The notes: generated by a model not told the origin, from the sequence alone. A DNA stretch of 64,000 nt from Motilibacter deserti (GCF_011250635.1 NZ_JAANNP010000007.1:1-64000), one strand, 5' to 3'; counted from the first letter of the stretch, positions 35,070 through 43,878 are shown. Program-made: numbers and translations.

Positions 35070-35107
35070 GCGTGTTCCACCACTGCATGCGTACTAACGT
35101 GGACGCA

Positions 35108-35404
35108 CTATCGCGGATCCGGGTCCGTGTCCGACGACAGCCCGGTCAGCCAGGCGCGGACGGCCAGGCAGATCTCGTCGACGCCCTGGGCCGTCGTGAA
35201 GGTGTCGGACGGCTCCCCCTCGACGTCGACGCCGAGCAGCCGTGCGCGCGGGCGGCGTTCCCGCACCGCATCGTCCGGTCGCGGAGCCGTTCCTGACACG
35301 GGTATCTCGGTCGTGTCGCTGCAGGGCTCGGCCTCCAGCCACGCCCGGATGAGCAGGACCGACCCGGCATCCGCGCCGTTGTCTCGACGCTCGCATCCGA
35401 CCAT
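35108..35404 (-). CDS. Small hypothetical protein downstream of the SARP-like regulator
   Basis: A 98-residue protein without a recognised domain. The central block SVLLIRAWLEAEPCSDTTEI and the end DEICLAVRAWLTGLSSDTD each contain an 'RAWL' helix. The middle is Arg/Pro-rich and the protein looks cytoplasmic. The start lies five bases after the stop of the SARP-like gene, so the two are co-transcribed. A GTG at 35409 could serve instead. The role is unknown; partnership with the regulator is inference from position. Confidence 0.6.
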   Translation of the reverse strand: MVGCERRDNGADAGSVLLIRAWLEAEPCSDTTEIPVSGTAPRPDDAVRERRPRARLLGVDVEGEPSDTFTTAQGVDEICLAVRAWLTGLSSDTDPDPR

Positions 35405-35409
35405 GATCA

Positions 35410-36162
35410 CTACCGTCCTCCGTCGGCCGGACGCCCCAGCAGCCCTGCGACGAGGCTGCGGATCGCCGGCGATGGGCTGAGCCCGAGCTCGGTGCGTACG
35501 AGCCGGCGGAACAGCTCGTACTGCCGGAGCGCCTCGCCGGGGTTGCCCTCGGCGAGGTGGACCTCGATGACCCGGCGGTGCGCGCTCTCGCGCAGTGGCT
35601 CGCCGCTGACCGCCGCGAGCCCGGCCCGCAGGGCAAGGTCGAACCGGCCGGAGTCCCGGTGCAGCACGCACAGTCGTTCCAGCGCGTGCAGCCGGCGTTG
35701 GCGGTGCCGCTCCCGCTCGAGCAGCACCCAGTCATCGCCCCAGCCGGGCAGCACGTCCTGGTCGAGCAGGCCGAGCGCCTCGTCCGGCAGGTCCGCAGCC
35801 TCCTCGGGGGCCGCACCGACCTGCCGGATGGACGCCTCGGCCCGCCACAGGTCGACCCGGGCGTCGTCGGCCAGCGAGACGTGCGTCGCGCCCGCGCGGA
35901 TCAGTGGGCGTACGGGCCGGGGCAGCCGCCACAGGGTCGAGCGCAGGCTCGCTGCCGCCCGGTCGTCCGTGCTCTCCAGCCACAGGGCGCCGGCCAGCTG
36001 CTGGCGGCGTACCGGCTTGCCGACCAGGGCGAGGTAGGCCAGCAGCCGCTCCGCCGTCGCGGGCAGCGAGATCGGGCCACCCTCCGCCGTGAGCGCGAAC
36101 CCGCCGAGCACGTTGATGGACGTCCCTGCCGTGGCAGGCGCAGTGCTCAGGCGGTTCGACAT
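35410..36162 (-). CDS. SARP/AfsR-type transcriptional activator (BTAD protein)
   Basis: A 250-residue regulator. Residues about 15-95 form an OmpR-type winged helix (INVLGGFALTAEGGPISLPA, LLAYLALVGKPVRRQQLAGA, ASLRSTLWRL). Residues about 100-245 form the bacterial transcriptional activation domain (ALGLLDQDVLPGWGDDWVLL, AEGNPGEALRQYELFRRLVR, TELGLSPSPAIRSLVAGLLG). SARPs activate by binding direct heptamer repeats near -35. GGAGGAG precedes the ATG. It is divergent from the manganese catalase gene, which is its most likely local target, though many SARPs act on distant clusters. Confidence 0.88.
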   Translation of the reverse strand: MSNRLSTAPATAGTSINVLGGFALTAEGGPISLPATAERLLAYLALVGKPVRRQQLAGALWLESTDDRAAASLRSTLWRLPRPVRPLIRAGATHVSLADDARVDLWRAEASIRQVGAAPEEAADLPDEALGLLDQDVLPGWGDDWVLLERERHRQRRLHALERLCVLHRDSGRFDLALRAGLAAVSGEPLRESAHRRVIEVHLAEGNPGEALRQYELFRRLVRTELGLSPSPAIRSLVAGLLGRPADGGR

Positions 36163-36382
36163 GTGCTCCTCCGTACGCCTCGCCGATGGCCGGCGTTCCC
36201 GCCGACTCGCGCCGTGCTTCCCGCTCAGATGAGGTCTGAACGCGTGTCGACCGGTTTGACGGGGCTGTCACGCAGCTGTGACGGCAGAAGCGACGCGGCT
36301 GGCGACGGCCTGCCGACGGCGTTGTCACATCCCGGGAGCAGAACAGCTGTGTCAGCGATTCACGACCGAAGGAGCGCTCGCG
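36163..36382. promoter_or_regulatory. Divergent regulatory region, SARP-like gene / manganese catalase
   Basis: TTGACG (36256-36261) is a -35 candidate for the catalase gene. GCTGTCAC/GTGACGGC (36264-36271 with 36278-36285, one mismatch) is an inverted repeat right after it. AAGGAG (36369-36374) is the catalase ribosome-binding site. The SARP gene has its own GGAGGAG at the opposite end. Confidence 0.5.
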
Positions 36383-37246
36383 GTGTTCTTCCACTACAAG
36401 GGACTGCAGTTCGAGGCCAAGCCCGACAAGCCGGACCCCGTGCTCGCCAAGCACCTGCAGGAGCTGCTCGGCGGCGCCGTCGGCGAGATGACGGTCGCGA
36501 TGCAGTACCTCTTCCAGGGCTGGAACTGCCGCGTCCCGGGCAAGTACAAGGACCTCATCCTCGACACGGCGACCGAGGAGCTCGCCCACGTCGAGATGAT
36601 CGCCACCATGATCGCCCGGCTGCTCGAGGGCGCCCCCGAGGACGCGTACGTCGAGGCCGCCAAGGACCCGATGACCGCCGCGATCCTGGGCGGCACCAAC
36701 CCCCAGCACAAGATCGTGACCGGCCTCGGCCCGGCGCTCGCCGACAGCGCGGGCGAGGCGTGGAGCGGCAAGTACATCATCGCGAGCGGCAACCTCTTCG
36801 CCGACTTCTCGCTCAACGCAGCGGTCGAGATGCAGGGCCGGCTGCAGGCCACCCGCGTCTTCAACATGACCGACGACCCCGGCGTGCGCGAGATGCTGAA
36901 GTTCAACATCGCCCGCGACACGATGCACCAGAACCAGTGGCTCGCCGCGTGCGAGGAGCTCAAGAGCGACGGCCTGGAGACCCTCCCGTCGCCGAGCGCG
37001 TTCCCCGAGTCCGACCAGAACAACGAGTACGCCTACACGCTGTTCAACTTCTCCGAGGGCTCGCAGTCGAGCGAGGGCCGCTGGGCCTCCGGCCCGACCC
37101 CGGACGGCAAGGGCACGTTCAACTACGTCGACAACCCGCAGCCGATGGCGCCGGAGCCGGTGCTCCCGCCCGCGCCGCCGCAGTACTACGGCACCCCGTC
37201 CACGGGCGGCGGGATCGTGCAGAAGGTCAAGGACATCCTCACCTGA
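36383..37246 (+). CDS. Manganese (non-haem) catalase family protein
   Basis: A 287-residue ferritin-like four-helix-bundle protein that decomposes hydrogen peroxide at a dimanganese site. Candidate ligands are Glu35 (GGAVGEMTVAMQYLFQ), Glu66 and His69 (TATEELAHVEM), then the second Glu/His pair in NLFADFSLNAAVEMQGRL and RDTMHQNQWLAACEEL. The N-terminal FFHYKGLQFEAKPDKPDPV and the Pro-rich C-terminal tail are typical. AAGGAG eight bases upstream sets the GTG. It is divergent from the SARP gene; a small membrane protein gene follows. Confidence 0.92.
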   Translation: MFFHYKGLQFEAKPDKPDPVLAKHLQELLGGAVGEMTVAMQYLFQGWNCRVPGKYKDLILDTATEELAHVEMIATMIARLLEGAPEDAYVEAAKDPMTAAILGGTNPQHKIVTGLGPALADSAGEAWSGKYIIASGNLFADFSLNAAVEMQGRLQATRVFNMTDDPGVREMLKFNIARDTMHQNQWLAACEELKSDGLETLPSPSAFPESDQNNEYAYTLFNFSEGSQSSEGRWASGPTPDGKGTFNYVDNPQPMAPEPVLPPAPPQYYGTPSTGGGIVQKVKDILT

Positions 37247-37421
37247 CCGGCGGGGCGGCAGGGCCGGTCGCCGCGCCGCCGGCGCCCGGCCCCGCCCGCC
37301 CCCGCCGCTCGTCCCGTCCCTCGTGTCACCGACCTGGCGTCACCGCCGTCGGGCCACTCCCGTCGGGCCACCGTGCGACGCCTGCGCACCAACGCTTAGT
37401 CCGCAGCTCCAGGAGACCGTC

Positions 37422-37583
37422 ATGTCCGTGAAGCACCGCACCTCGTTGCTGCCGCTGGTGTACGCCCCTGTCGCCGCCGTCGCGGCGGTCGAGGCGCTGT
37501 GGATGCCTGCCGCGGTCCTCGCTGCCGGTGGCGCGGCCCAGCTCGCCGCCCGCCGGCACGCGCACCGCCCGCCGGCGGCCTGA
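37422..37583 (+). CDS. Small membrane protein downstream of catalase
   Basis: A 53-residue protein with AGGAG seven bases before its ATG. A basic start (MSVKHRTSLL) is followed by one or two hydrophobic segments (PLVYAPVAAVAAVEALWMPA, then AVLAAGGAAQLAA) and a His/Arg tail. It is too short for a domain match and I do not recognise it. Confidence 0.55.
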   Translation: MSVKHRTSLLPLVYAPVAAVAAVEALWMPAAVLAAGGAAQLAARRHAHRPPAA

Positions 37584-37625
37584 AGACCGGGACCGCCGAC
37601 GCACGCCACCGATGGCTCGCCGCCG

Positions 37626-39812
37626 CTAGCCCGCTGCCGTCACCGCGTGGGCGATGGCCTCGACCGCCTCGACGACCTCCTCGACCTCGACCGCGAGCAG
37701 GCGCCGCTCCGGCCGGTCGGCGACGGCGTCCTGCAGCTCGCGGGCACTGGCCTGCAGGCGGTCGAGCCGCGGCTCCTGCGCCGCTCCGGTTCGCACGCCG
37801 GACGCGGCCGACCGGAGCGCCGCAGCGACCTGCTCGCCGAACGCGGCCGCCTCCGGCACCGGGGCCGAGCGCTGGGCGTCGCCGAGGCGCGCGTGCAGGG
37901 TCAGCATCGCCTGGGCGTAGCGCTGCACCCCGGCGAGCGCCGCGCTCGCCGCCGTGGCCGAGAACCGCTCGCGGGCCGGCTCGTTCAGCAGCCGCTCGAC
38001 CGAGGCCTCCGCCTCCGTGCGCGCGAGCCGGGCCGCGACCATCTCCGCGCGCAGCGGCGCGACTCCGCGGCCCTCCGGGGCGGCGTACGCGGCCAGCACG
38101 TCGCGGCCGTACCTGGCCTGCGCTTCCAGCACGTCACCGAGCTTGTCCGCGATGCGACGCCCCTCCCACGTCGGCCAGAGGAGGTAGGCGACCAGCGCGA
38201 GCAGGCCGCCGACGGCGGTGTCGACCAGCCGGTCCCACCCGGCCCCCGCGCTCGGAAGCCCGACCAGGGACAGCAGGAACACGATGTAGCCGGTGAGGAA
38301 CGTGGCGAAGGCCGGCTGGCTGGCGCGGAACAGCGCGTACGCCGCGAGCGTGCAGACGCCGATGAGCGCCGCGAGCGCCGCCTCGCCGGGGCGCAGCTGG
38401 GCCGCGAGCAGGGTGGCCGCGCCGGCCCCGACGGCGGTCCCGGCGGTCCGGCTCACCCCGCGGGTGAGGGTGCCGGTGAAGTCGGGGCGCAGGACGACGA
38501 GCGCCGTGAGGCCGACCCAGTAGCCGCGGTCCAGCGGGACGACGCGGTAGAGCACGGACGCGACGGCGAGCACGGCCGCGAGCCGGAGCGCGTGCCGGAA
38601 CGACTCCGAGCGCAGGTTGAGGTTGGCCCGCAGCGTGAGCACCGCGTCGCTGTCGAGCAGGGCCGGGCGGGCGCCGGACCGGGAGGGCCGGGAGTCCGCG
38701 AGCACCACCGCCGGGTCGGCTCCCTGGCCCGGCTCCTCGCCCTGCAGCAGCCGGTCCGCCGTCCGGCGGGCCGCGCGCAGGTGGGACGACAGCGCATCCA
38801 GCGCGGCTCCCGCCCCCGTGGGCAGCGCGGCGCCGGCGACCAGCCGGTCGAGCGGGTGCGGGGGAGCAGGCTCGTCGTCGACCGCTCGCCATCGCCGGGA
38901 GGAGCGGCGCGCCGGCGCGGGATCGACGAGGTCGGCGACCTCGCGCAACTGCTGGGCGGCTGCGTGCAGGCCGATGTCGGCCCGGCCGACCTCGGCGTAC
39001 CGCCGCTCGGAGACGGCCCGTCGCCGGGCGAGGCTGAGCGCCGTGAGCTCGGTCCGGATGCGCTCGGCGAGGTCGACCAGTGCCCGGAAGCGCGCCCTCG
39101 TCAGGTCGCGGGCGAGCGGGTTCGCGTCCCCGAGCGTGGCCGACGCGGTGTGCAGGGCGGTCGCGTCCGGCAGCAGCGGGTCGCCGGAGTGCGCGCTGTC
39201 GTCGGCGTACTCGGCCAGGGCGCGGTACGCCGCGGCGACCGATGCGCGCTCGGCGGCGTACATCCGCAGCGGCCAGACGAGCACCACGAGCGCGGTCTGC
39301 ACGAGGCCGCCCGCCGCGACCAGGCCGGCCCGGGTCAGCGCCTCGCGCGGTGTCATGGGGAAGTCGCCGGCGATGAGCAGGGCGACCCCGCACTGCAGGC
39401 CGATCACGGTGGCCGCCGGCCCGAGCGCGACGGCCAGCCCGGCGCCGAACGCCCAGAGCGCGGTGACCGGGGCGGCCAGCCACTCCGACCGCACCACGGT
39501 GGCCCCGACGAGCGTGCTGACCGCCATGCCGGCACTGGTCAGCAGCGTCGCGCGGACCCGCGAGGCGTAGACCCCCTGGAAGGACGCGATACCGACCGAG
39601 AAGGCGCCTGCGGCCGCGCTCACCGCGGACGCGGGGGAGCCGGCGAGCAGGCCGACGACGAGCACGGCGACGACGCCGCACGCGGCGCGCGCCGCCGCGA
39701 GCAGGTCGACCTGGGACAGGTCCACCCGGCGCAGGTCGCGGGCGACCAGCTCACCGGTGGCGCGCGCGGGCCGGGAGCGCGGCGCGTCCCCGTCGTGCGC
39801 CGGCCCCCTCAT
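37626..39812 (-). CDS. FUSC-family inner membrane protein
   Basis: A 728-residue protein with two membrane modules, each of about 5-6 spans (residues about 38-185 and 400-530), separated by and followed by large helical cytoplasmic parts. This is the fusaric-acid-resistance/YccS/aromatic-acid-exporter architecture. The second module carries YRVVPLDRGYWVGLTALVVL, the family's conserved segment, then RPDFTGTLTRGVSRTAGTAV. Members export aromatic acids or act in cell-envelope stress; this substrate is unknown. It is convergent with the catalase genes and lies downstream of a LacI regulator on the same strand. Confidence 0.88.
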   Translation of the reverse strand: MRGPAHDGDAPRSRPARATGELVARDLRRVDLSQVDLLAAARAACGVVAVLVVGLLAGSPASAVSAAAGAFSVGIASFQGVYASRVRATLLTSAGMAVSTLVGATVVRSEWLAAPVTALWAFGAGLAVALGPAATVIGLQCGVALLIAGDFPMTPREALTRAGLVAAGGLVQTALVVLVWPLRMYAAERASVAAAYRALAEYADDSAHSGDPLLPDATALHTASATLGDANPLARDLTRARFRALVDLAERIRTELTALSLARRRAVSERRYAEVGRADIGLHAAAQQLREVADLVDPAPARRSSRRWRAVDDEPAPPHPLDRLVAGAALPTGAGAALDALSSHLRAARRTADRLLQGEEPGQGADPAVVLADSRPSRSGARPALLDSDAVLTLRANLNLRSESFRHALRLAAVLAVASVLYRVVPLDRGYWVGLTALVVLRPDFTGTLTRGVSRTAGTAVGAGAATLLAAQLRPGEAALAALIGVCTLAAYALFRASQPAFATFLTGYIVFLLSLVGLPSAGAGWDRLVDTAVGGLLALVAYLLWPTWEGRRIADKLGDVLEAQARYGRDVLAAYAAPEGRGVAPLRAEMVAARLARTEAEASVERLLNEPARERFSATAASAALAGVQRYAQAMLTLHARLGDAQRSAPVPEAAAFGEQVAAALRSAASGVRTGAAQEPRLDRLQASARELQDAVADRPERRLLAVEVEEVVEAVEAIAHAVTAAG

Positions 39813-39879
39813 GGCAGGCGTCCTACCCGGGCCGGCAGCGCAGGCACCTCCCCTCGGCCCGGGGGCGCGACGGGCGGGC

Positions 39880-40935
39880 TCAACCGCCGCCGGGTGGGGC
39901 GGTGCTCGCCCGGACCACCAAGCGGCTGGGGTGGCGGTGGACGGGGCCGGGAAGCGCGCCCGCCGCCCGGCGCGCGCACTCGCGCCCCTGCGCGAACAGG
40001 TCCTGGTGAACGGTCGTCAGTGCCGGGGTGCTGGCCGCGGCCTCGGGAACGTCGTCGAGGCCGACGACGCTGACGTCCTCGGGTACGCGGGCGCCGCGCT
40101 CGCGGGCGGCCTGCAGCACGCCGAGCGCGAGCACGTCGGTGCTGGCCAGGACGCCGAGGGGGCCGCGCGCCCCCAGCGCGTCGAGGACCGCGTCGCCCGC
40201 CGCGTACCCGTCCTCCCGGCTGTTGCCGGGGCGCTCCTCGACGCGCACGTCCTCCCACGCCAGCCCCGCCCGCTCGACGGCCTGCCGGTAGCCGGCGAGC
40301 CGGTCGCGGCGTACGCCGAACGCGGACCCGTGCTGCCGGTCGAGGCCGGCCGGGCCCGCGTGGCCGTCCGGGAGCAGCCGCCAGGTGACGACCGCGAGCC
40401 GCGTGTGCCCGAGGGCGAGCAGGTGCTCCGCGGCCCGGCGCGCGGCCGCGACGTTGTCGATCGTGACGCAGGGGACGTCCGGCAGAGCCGGCGCGCCGGC
40501 GGTCACCAGCGGCAGCCGACGGGCGAGCACCGTGGCGAGCGCCGGGTCGTCGTCGGCCGGCGCGAGGGCCACGAAGGCGTCGACGACCGCGTCGGCGACG
40601 GCACGCGCCGCGGCGGGCCCGGTCGCGGCGATCAGCTGCAGCGACAGGTCGCGGGCCGCTGCCTCGACGGCGAGGCCGCGCATGAAGGCGACCGCGCCGG
40701 GGTCGGTGAACGCGTAGGGCAGGGCGTCGTTGAGGAGCAGGCCGAGCACGCCCGTGCGGCCGCGGCGCAGGCTGCGGCCGACGGCGCTCGGGCCGCCGTA
40801 CCCCAGCTCCCGGGCGGCCTGCAGGACGCGCTCGAGCGTCGCGGGCGCCAGCTTCTCCGGCCGGTTGTACGCGTTCGACACGGTCATCCGAGAGACCCCC
40901 GCCGCTCGCGCGACGTCATCGAGGGTCCCGGGCAC
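39880..40935 (-). CDS. LacI-family regulator 3
   Basis: A 351-residue LacI/GalR repressor. The DNA-binding domain is TLDDVARAAGVSRMTVSNAY, then NRPEKLAPATLERVL. The core has GRTGVLGLLLNDALPYAFTD, FVALAPADDDP and VLASTDVLALGVLQAARERG, with the late VSVVGLDDVPEAAASTPALT. The GTG at 40935 follows TACACT by six bases (leaderless). A TTG at 40956 would put that box inside the gene. The -10 box overlaps a perfect palindrome, which suggests autoregulation. The gene ends 67 bases before the FUSC gene on the same strand. The ligand is unknown. Confidence 0.88.
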   Translation of the reverse strand: MPGTLDDVARAAGVSRMTVSNAYNRPEKLAPATLERVLQAARELGYGGPSAVGRSLRRGRTGVLGLLLNDALPYAFTDPGAVAFMRGLAVEAAARDLSLQLIAATGPAAARAVADAVVDAFVALAPADDDPALATVLARRLPLVTAGAPALPDVPCVTIDNVAAARRAAEHLLALGHTRLAVVTWRLLPDGHAGPAGLDRQHGSAFGVRRDRLAGYRQAVERAGLAWEDVRVEERPGNSREDGYAAGDAVLDALGARGPLGVLASTDVLALGVLQAARERGARVPEDVSVVGLDDVPEAAASTPALTTVHQDLFAQGRECARRAAGALPGPVHRHPSRLVVRASTAPPGGG

Positions 40936-40943
40936 GGGCCGAG

Positions 40944-40955
40944 TGTATGCATACA
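40944..40955 (-). promoter_or_regulatory. Operator palindrome over the -10 box of LacI regulator 3
   Basis: TGTATGCATACA is a perfect 12-bp palindrome. Its left half, read on the minus strand, is part of the TACACT -10 box (40942-40947) of the leaderless promoter. Confidence 0.6.
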
Positions 40956-41035
40956 ACGAATTGCGGTGACCGAGGTCCGAGCAGGCCGTTAGGGTGCGTC
41001 GGCAGACCCGCTTCCGCCGTCAGGAGCCGCTCCTC

Positions 41036-41908
41036 GTGGACATCGTCCTCGTCACGGGACACGACATGCCCAAGCCGGACGCCGAGATCCCCCTCGTCGT
41101 CGAGGCCCTCCGGGGACGCGGCCTGGAGGTCGCCGTCCAGCCGTGGGGGGACGTGGGCGAGAGCGGCACGGCCTGGGCCGACGTCCCGCTCGCCGTGGTG
41201 AAGTCGCCGTGGGACTACTTCGACGACCGCGACGGCTTCGTCCGCTGGGCCTACGACACGGCCGGCGTGACGGGGCTCGTGAACCCGCCGGACGTGCTGG
41301 AGTGGAACAGCCACAAGAGCTACCTGCTCGACCTGCAGAAGGCCGGCGTCGCGGTCCTGGACACGGTGCTGGTCCGGCAGGGCGCGGACGACGACGAGCA
41401 GGCCGCCGCCCTCGGCCGGCTGTCGGGCGAGGTCGTCATCAAGCCGGCCGTCTCCGGGGGCGCGTGGGGAGCGCTGCGGACGCCCGCCGGGGCGGCGGCC
41501 GCGGCCGACCACCTGCGGTCGCTGACGGCCGACGAGGACGTACTGGTGCAGCGGTTCGACCCCTCGGTGCTGTCGGCCGGCGAGGCGTCGCTGATCTACT
41601 TCGGCGGCCGCTTCAGCCACGCGATCCGCAAGGTCCCCGCAGAGGGCGACTACCGGGTGCAGGAGTTCTACGGAGGGCGCGTCCTCGCGCACGAGCCGTC
41701 CCCGCGCGAGCTGGAGGTCGCTTCCGCGGCGCTGCGGGTCGCTCCGTCCGGCGAGCTGGCGTACGCCCGCGTCGACCTCGTCCGGCTGGACGCCGAGCCG
41801 GCGGTCATGGAGCTGGAGCTCATCGAGCCCGAGCTGTTCCTGCCGCACTCCGACGGGGCGGTCGAGCGCTACGCCGACGCGCTCGTCGCGCTGCTGCCGA
41901 AGGCATGA
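41036..41908 (+). CDS. ATP-grasp domain protein (RimK/DcsG-like)
   Basis: A 290-residue ATP-grasp ligase-fold protein. It has an N-terminal DIVLVTGHDMPKPDAEIPLV, then LAVVKSPWDYFDDRDGFVRW, NPPDVLEWNSHKSYLLDLQK, and the nucleotide-binding EVVIKPAVSGGAWGALR. A DEDVLVQRFDPSVLSAGEAS loop follows. The metal-binding end is DAEPAVMELELIEPELFLPH. This arrangement resembles the DcsG family of D-cycloserine synthesis and many uncharacterised homologues. Substrates are unknown. AGGAG nine bases before the GTG supports the start. It lies alone before tRNA-Phe. Confidence 0.85.
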   Translation: MDIVLVTGHDMPKPDAEIPLVVEALRGRGLEVAVQPWGDVGESGTAWADVPLAVVKSPWDYFDDRDGFVRWAYDTAGVTGLVNPPDVLEWNSHKSYLLDLQKAGVAVLDTVLVRQGADDDEQAAALGRLSGEVVIKPAVSGGAWGALRTPAGAAAAADHLRSLTADEDVLVQRFDPSVLSAGEASLIYFGGRFSHAIRKVPAEGDYRVQEFYGGRVLAHEPSPRELEVASAALRVAPSGELAYARVDLVRLDAEPAVMELELIEPELFLPHSDGAVERYADALVALLPKA

Positions 41909-41966
41909 AGCGGCCGGTGCCCCGTCGGCTTCCCGGTCGGGGTGCACGCCCGCTGCCCGGTGCCGT

Positions 41967-41972
41967 TATAGT
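41967..41972 (+). promoter_or_regulatory. -10 box of the tRNA-Phe gene
   Basis: TATAGT, 13 bases before the mature tRNA 5' end. I did not find a clear -35 box. Confidence 0.5.
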
Positions 41973-41985
41973 TGGACCGCTGCCT

Positions 41986-42062
41986 GGGCAGGTAGCTCAG
42001 TTGGTACGAGCGTCCGCCTGAAAAGTGGAAGGTCGGCGGTTCGACCCCGCCCCTGCCCACCA
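41986..42062 (+). tRNA. tRNA-Phe (GAA)
   Basis: A full cloverleaf: acceptor GGGCAGG/CCTGCCC, a D-arm with GCTC/GAGC, anticodon loop CTGAAAA with anticodon GAA, and T-arm GGCGG-TTCGACC-CCGCC. The anticodon stem has one G-U pair. The CCA end is encoded (42060-42062). A 12-bp hairpin (42072-42083 with 42088-42099, one G-U) follows as terminator. Confidence 0.96.
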
Positions 42063-42071
42063 CGTGTGGTC

Positions 42072-42099
42072 CCGGGGACCTGGTCCGCCAGGTTCCCGG
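42072..42099 (+). terminator. Terminator of tRNA-Phe
   Basis: A 12-bp stem with a TCCG loop, starting ten bases after the encoded CCA. Confidence 0.75.
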
Positions 42100-42188
42100 C
42101 TTCCACCGGTTTCCTTCACGTCGTGCCCTCCGGGGACGGCTCACGGCGGGTCAGGGCACGGGCCCGACCCACAGACCTCGCGAGCCCG

Positions 42189-43250
42189 CTAGCGGTCCTT
42201 GGCCAGGTTCGTCGGACGACGCAGCGCGAGATCGGTCGTGGCGAGCAGGCCCCCGACGGCCCAGACACCCGCCATGGCGAGGCCCCAGGTGACGGGGATG
42301 AGCGGGTCGAGGTAGCGGTCGCGAAGAGCCAGGGCAGCGGCCACGGCGCACAGGCCCGCCGTCCCGGCAATGAGCAGTGTCTCCAGAGCGAGCAGGGTGA
42401 GGACCGACGTCCTGGAGGTCCCGGACAGCCGGTAGACGGCCATCTCGCTCGCTCGCAGCCGGGATGCGATGCCCGTGGCGAGGGCGCCCACGAGGGCGAG
42501 CAGCAGAGGCAGCCAGCGCCCCGGGCGGTGGAGGTAGGTGTCGACCGGGTCGTTGGTGGCGATGAACGGACGAGTCGCGGTGACGGGGTTGCCCTCGACA
42601 GCCAGCGCAGCGCCGTGCAGGTCGCCGGCTCGTGCGGGGTCGGACAAGGCGCGGAGCACGACGACGCACTGCGGGCCGTCGACGTCGGCCGGAAGCAGGG
42701 GCAGGGTGACGGAGAAGTCGGTGGCGAGCGCCTCCGGCCGTGCGGTCGGAACGACAGCGGTCGCCGTCTCGGACGTGCCGGTCTTGACCCGGAACGCTGA
42801 GGCAGACCGGTCGGCGGAGGCTGCGCCGGACCCGGCGAGCACGGGGCCGATCAACACGTCGACACGACTCAGCTCCGGGACGAGCGTGGTGCTTGCGCGT
42901 TGCGCAGGCAGACCGACTCCCACCGGGAGCAGGTCCATGTCACTCACCGGTGTGAGCAGTCCCGCATGTCGCACCCCGTCCTGCCCTGCGAGCGACTCGC
43001 ACGAGGCCCTGCTGATCTGAGCGGGCGCGCTCGTCGACGTCGACCGATAGACCAGCACGTACTGACCCTGGACGTCCAGCTGAGCGATCTCGTCGCGCAG
43101 GCGCACCGTCTCGTAGGCGATGAAGCTGCTCGAGCCGACACCCGCCAGGATCGCGAGCGCCAGCAGAGGAAGCAGGCGCGAGCCTCGGCCGAGGACGTTG
43201 CGAGTCGCTTCCCGAGCGAGGTAGCCCAGGCGCCAGCCGTCATGCTGCAT
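42189..43250 (-). CDS. ABC exporter permease of the secreted-protein cassette
   Basis: A 353-residue membrane protein with FtsX/MacB-like topology. There is one N-terminal span (about 24-46, LLPLLALAILAGVGSSSFIA), a large extracytoplasmic domain (about 47-245), and three C-terminal spans after WLPLLLALVGALATGIASRL. The middle block ASEMAVYRLSGTSRTSVLTL is the kind of coupling loop seen in FtsX-like permeases. It overlaps the ATPase gene by 11 bases. With the ATPase and adaptor it forms a MacAB-like exporter or mechanotransmission complex. No terminal beta-barrel partner is expected in a Gram-positive. Confidence 0.8.
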   Translation of the reverse strand: MQHDGWRLGYLAREATRNVLGRGSRLLPLLALAILAGVGSSSFIAYETVRLRDEIAQLDVQGQYVLVYRSTSTSAPAQISRASCESLAGQDGVRHAGLLTPVSDMDLLPVGVGLPAQRASTTLVPELSRVDVLIGPVLAGSGAASADRSASAFRVKTGTSETATAVVPTARPEALATDFSVTLPLLPADVDGPQCVVVLRALSDPARAGDLHGAALAVEGNPVTATRPFIATNDPVDTYLHRPGRWLPLLLALVGALATGIASRLRASEMAVYRLSGTSRTSVLTLLALETLLIAGTAGLCAVAAALALRDRYLDPLIPVTWGLAMAGVWAVGGLLATTDLALRRPTNLAKDR

Positions 43251-43878
43251 GCCGTGCTTCCCGGCGCATGTGGACGGCGGCGTGAGCGGCAGCCACCAGA
43301 ACCGGGTCGTGGGTGGCGACGACGATGGTCGCCCGGCCGCTCAAGCGCGACAGGATGCCCGCGATGCGGTCGGTGTTGGCGGCGTCCAGGTTCGCTGACG
43401 GCTCGTCCGCGAAGATGAGCTCTTTGCCTGAAGCCAGAGCCCGGGCGAGGGCCACCCGCTGCAGCTCGCCGCCGGACAGCTTGCGCGCCTGCTGCCCGAG
43501 GCGATCGGCCAAACCGACCATCGTCAGGGCCTCCGTGGCGGCCGTCTCCGCAGCCCGCAACCGCAGCCCGGCGCCGAGGGCGGCGATGAGGACGTTGTCC
43601 AGCACGGAGCGGCGACCGAGAGCGTTCGAGCCCTGCGGTACCCACGCGACGAGCTGTGGCGAGGGCGCCGTCGGAGGACCGTCCGGCGCGGCCCGTAGCT
43701 CGATCGTGCCGGAGGCCAACGGTTGATGCCCGGACATCGCCGCCAGCAGTGAGGACTTCCCACTCCCTGACGGCCCGACGAGCGCGGTCACCCGACCGCT
43801 CTCGAAGTGGGCAGAGAACCCGGAGAACACCGTCACTGCCCCGAACGTCAGGGTGGCGTCGCGGACGTCTAGCTGCAC
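43240..43878 (-). CDS. ABC exporter ATP-binding protein of the secreted-protein cassette
   Basis: A 212-residue MacB/LolD-type ATPase. It has Walker A VGPSGSGKSSLLAAMSG, Q-loop VAWVPQGSNALG, signature KLSGGELQRVALARAL, Walker B ELIFADEPSANLDA and H-loop VVATHDPV. It overlaps the adaptor gene by 10 bases upstream and the permease gene downstream, so the three are translated together. It is a single nucleotide-binding domain and would work as a homodimer with the permease. Confidence 0.93.
   Translation of the reverse strand: MQLDVRDATLTFGAVTVFSGFSAHFESGRVTALVGPSGSGKSSLLAAMSGHQPLASGTIELRAAPDGPPTAPSPQLVAWVPQGSNALGRRSVLDNVLIAALGAGLRLRAAETAATEALTMVGLADRLGQQARKLSGGELQRVALARALASGKELIFADEPSANLDAANTDRIAGILSRLSGRATIVVATHDPVLVAAAHAAVHMRREARHAA

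Noticed and set aside
36278-36382. Longer N-terminus of the manganese catalase from an earlier start
   Set aside because: The extra 35 residues are Arg/Cys-rich and lie within the promoter region; AAGGAG precedes the GTG at 36383, where family similarity begins.
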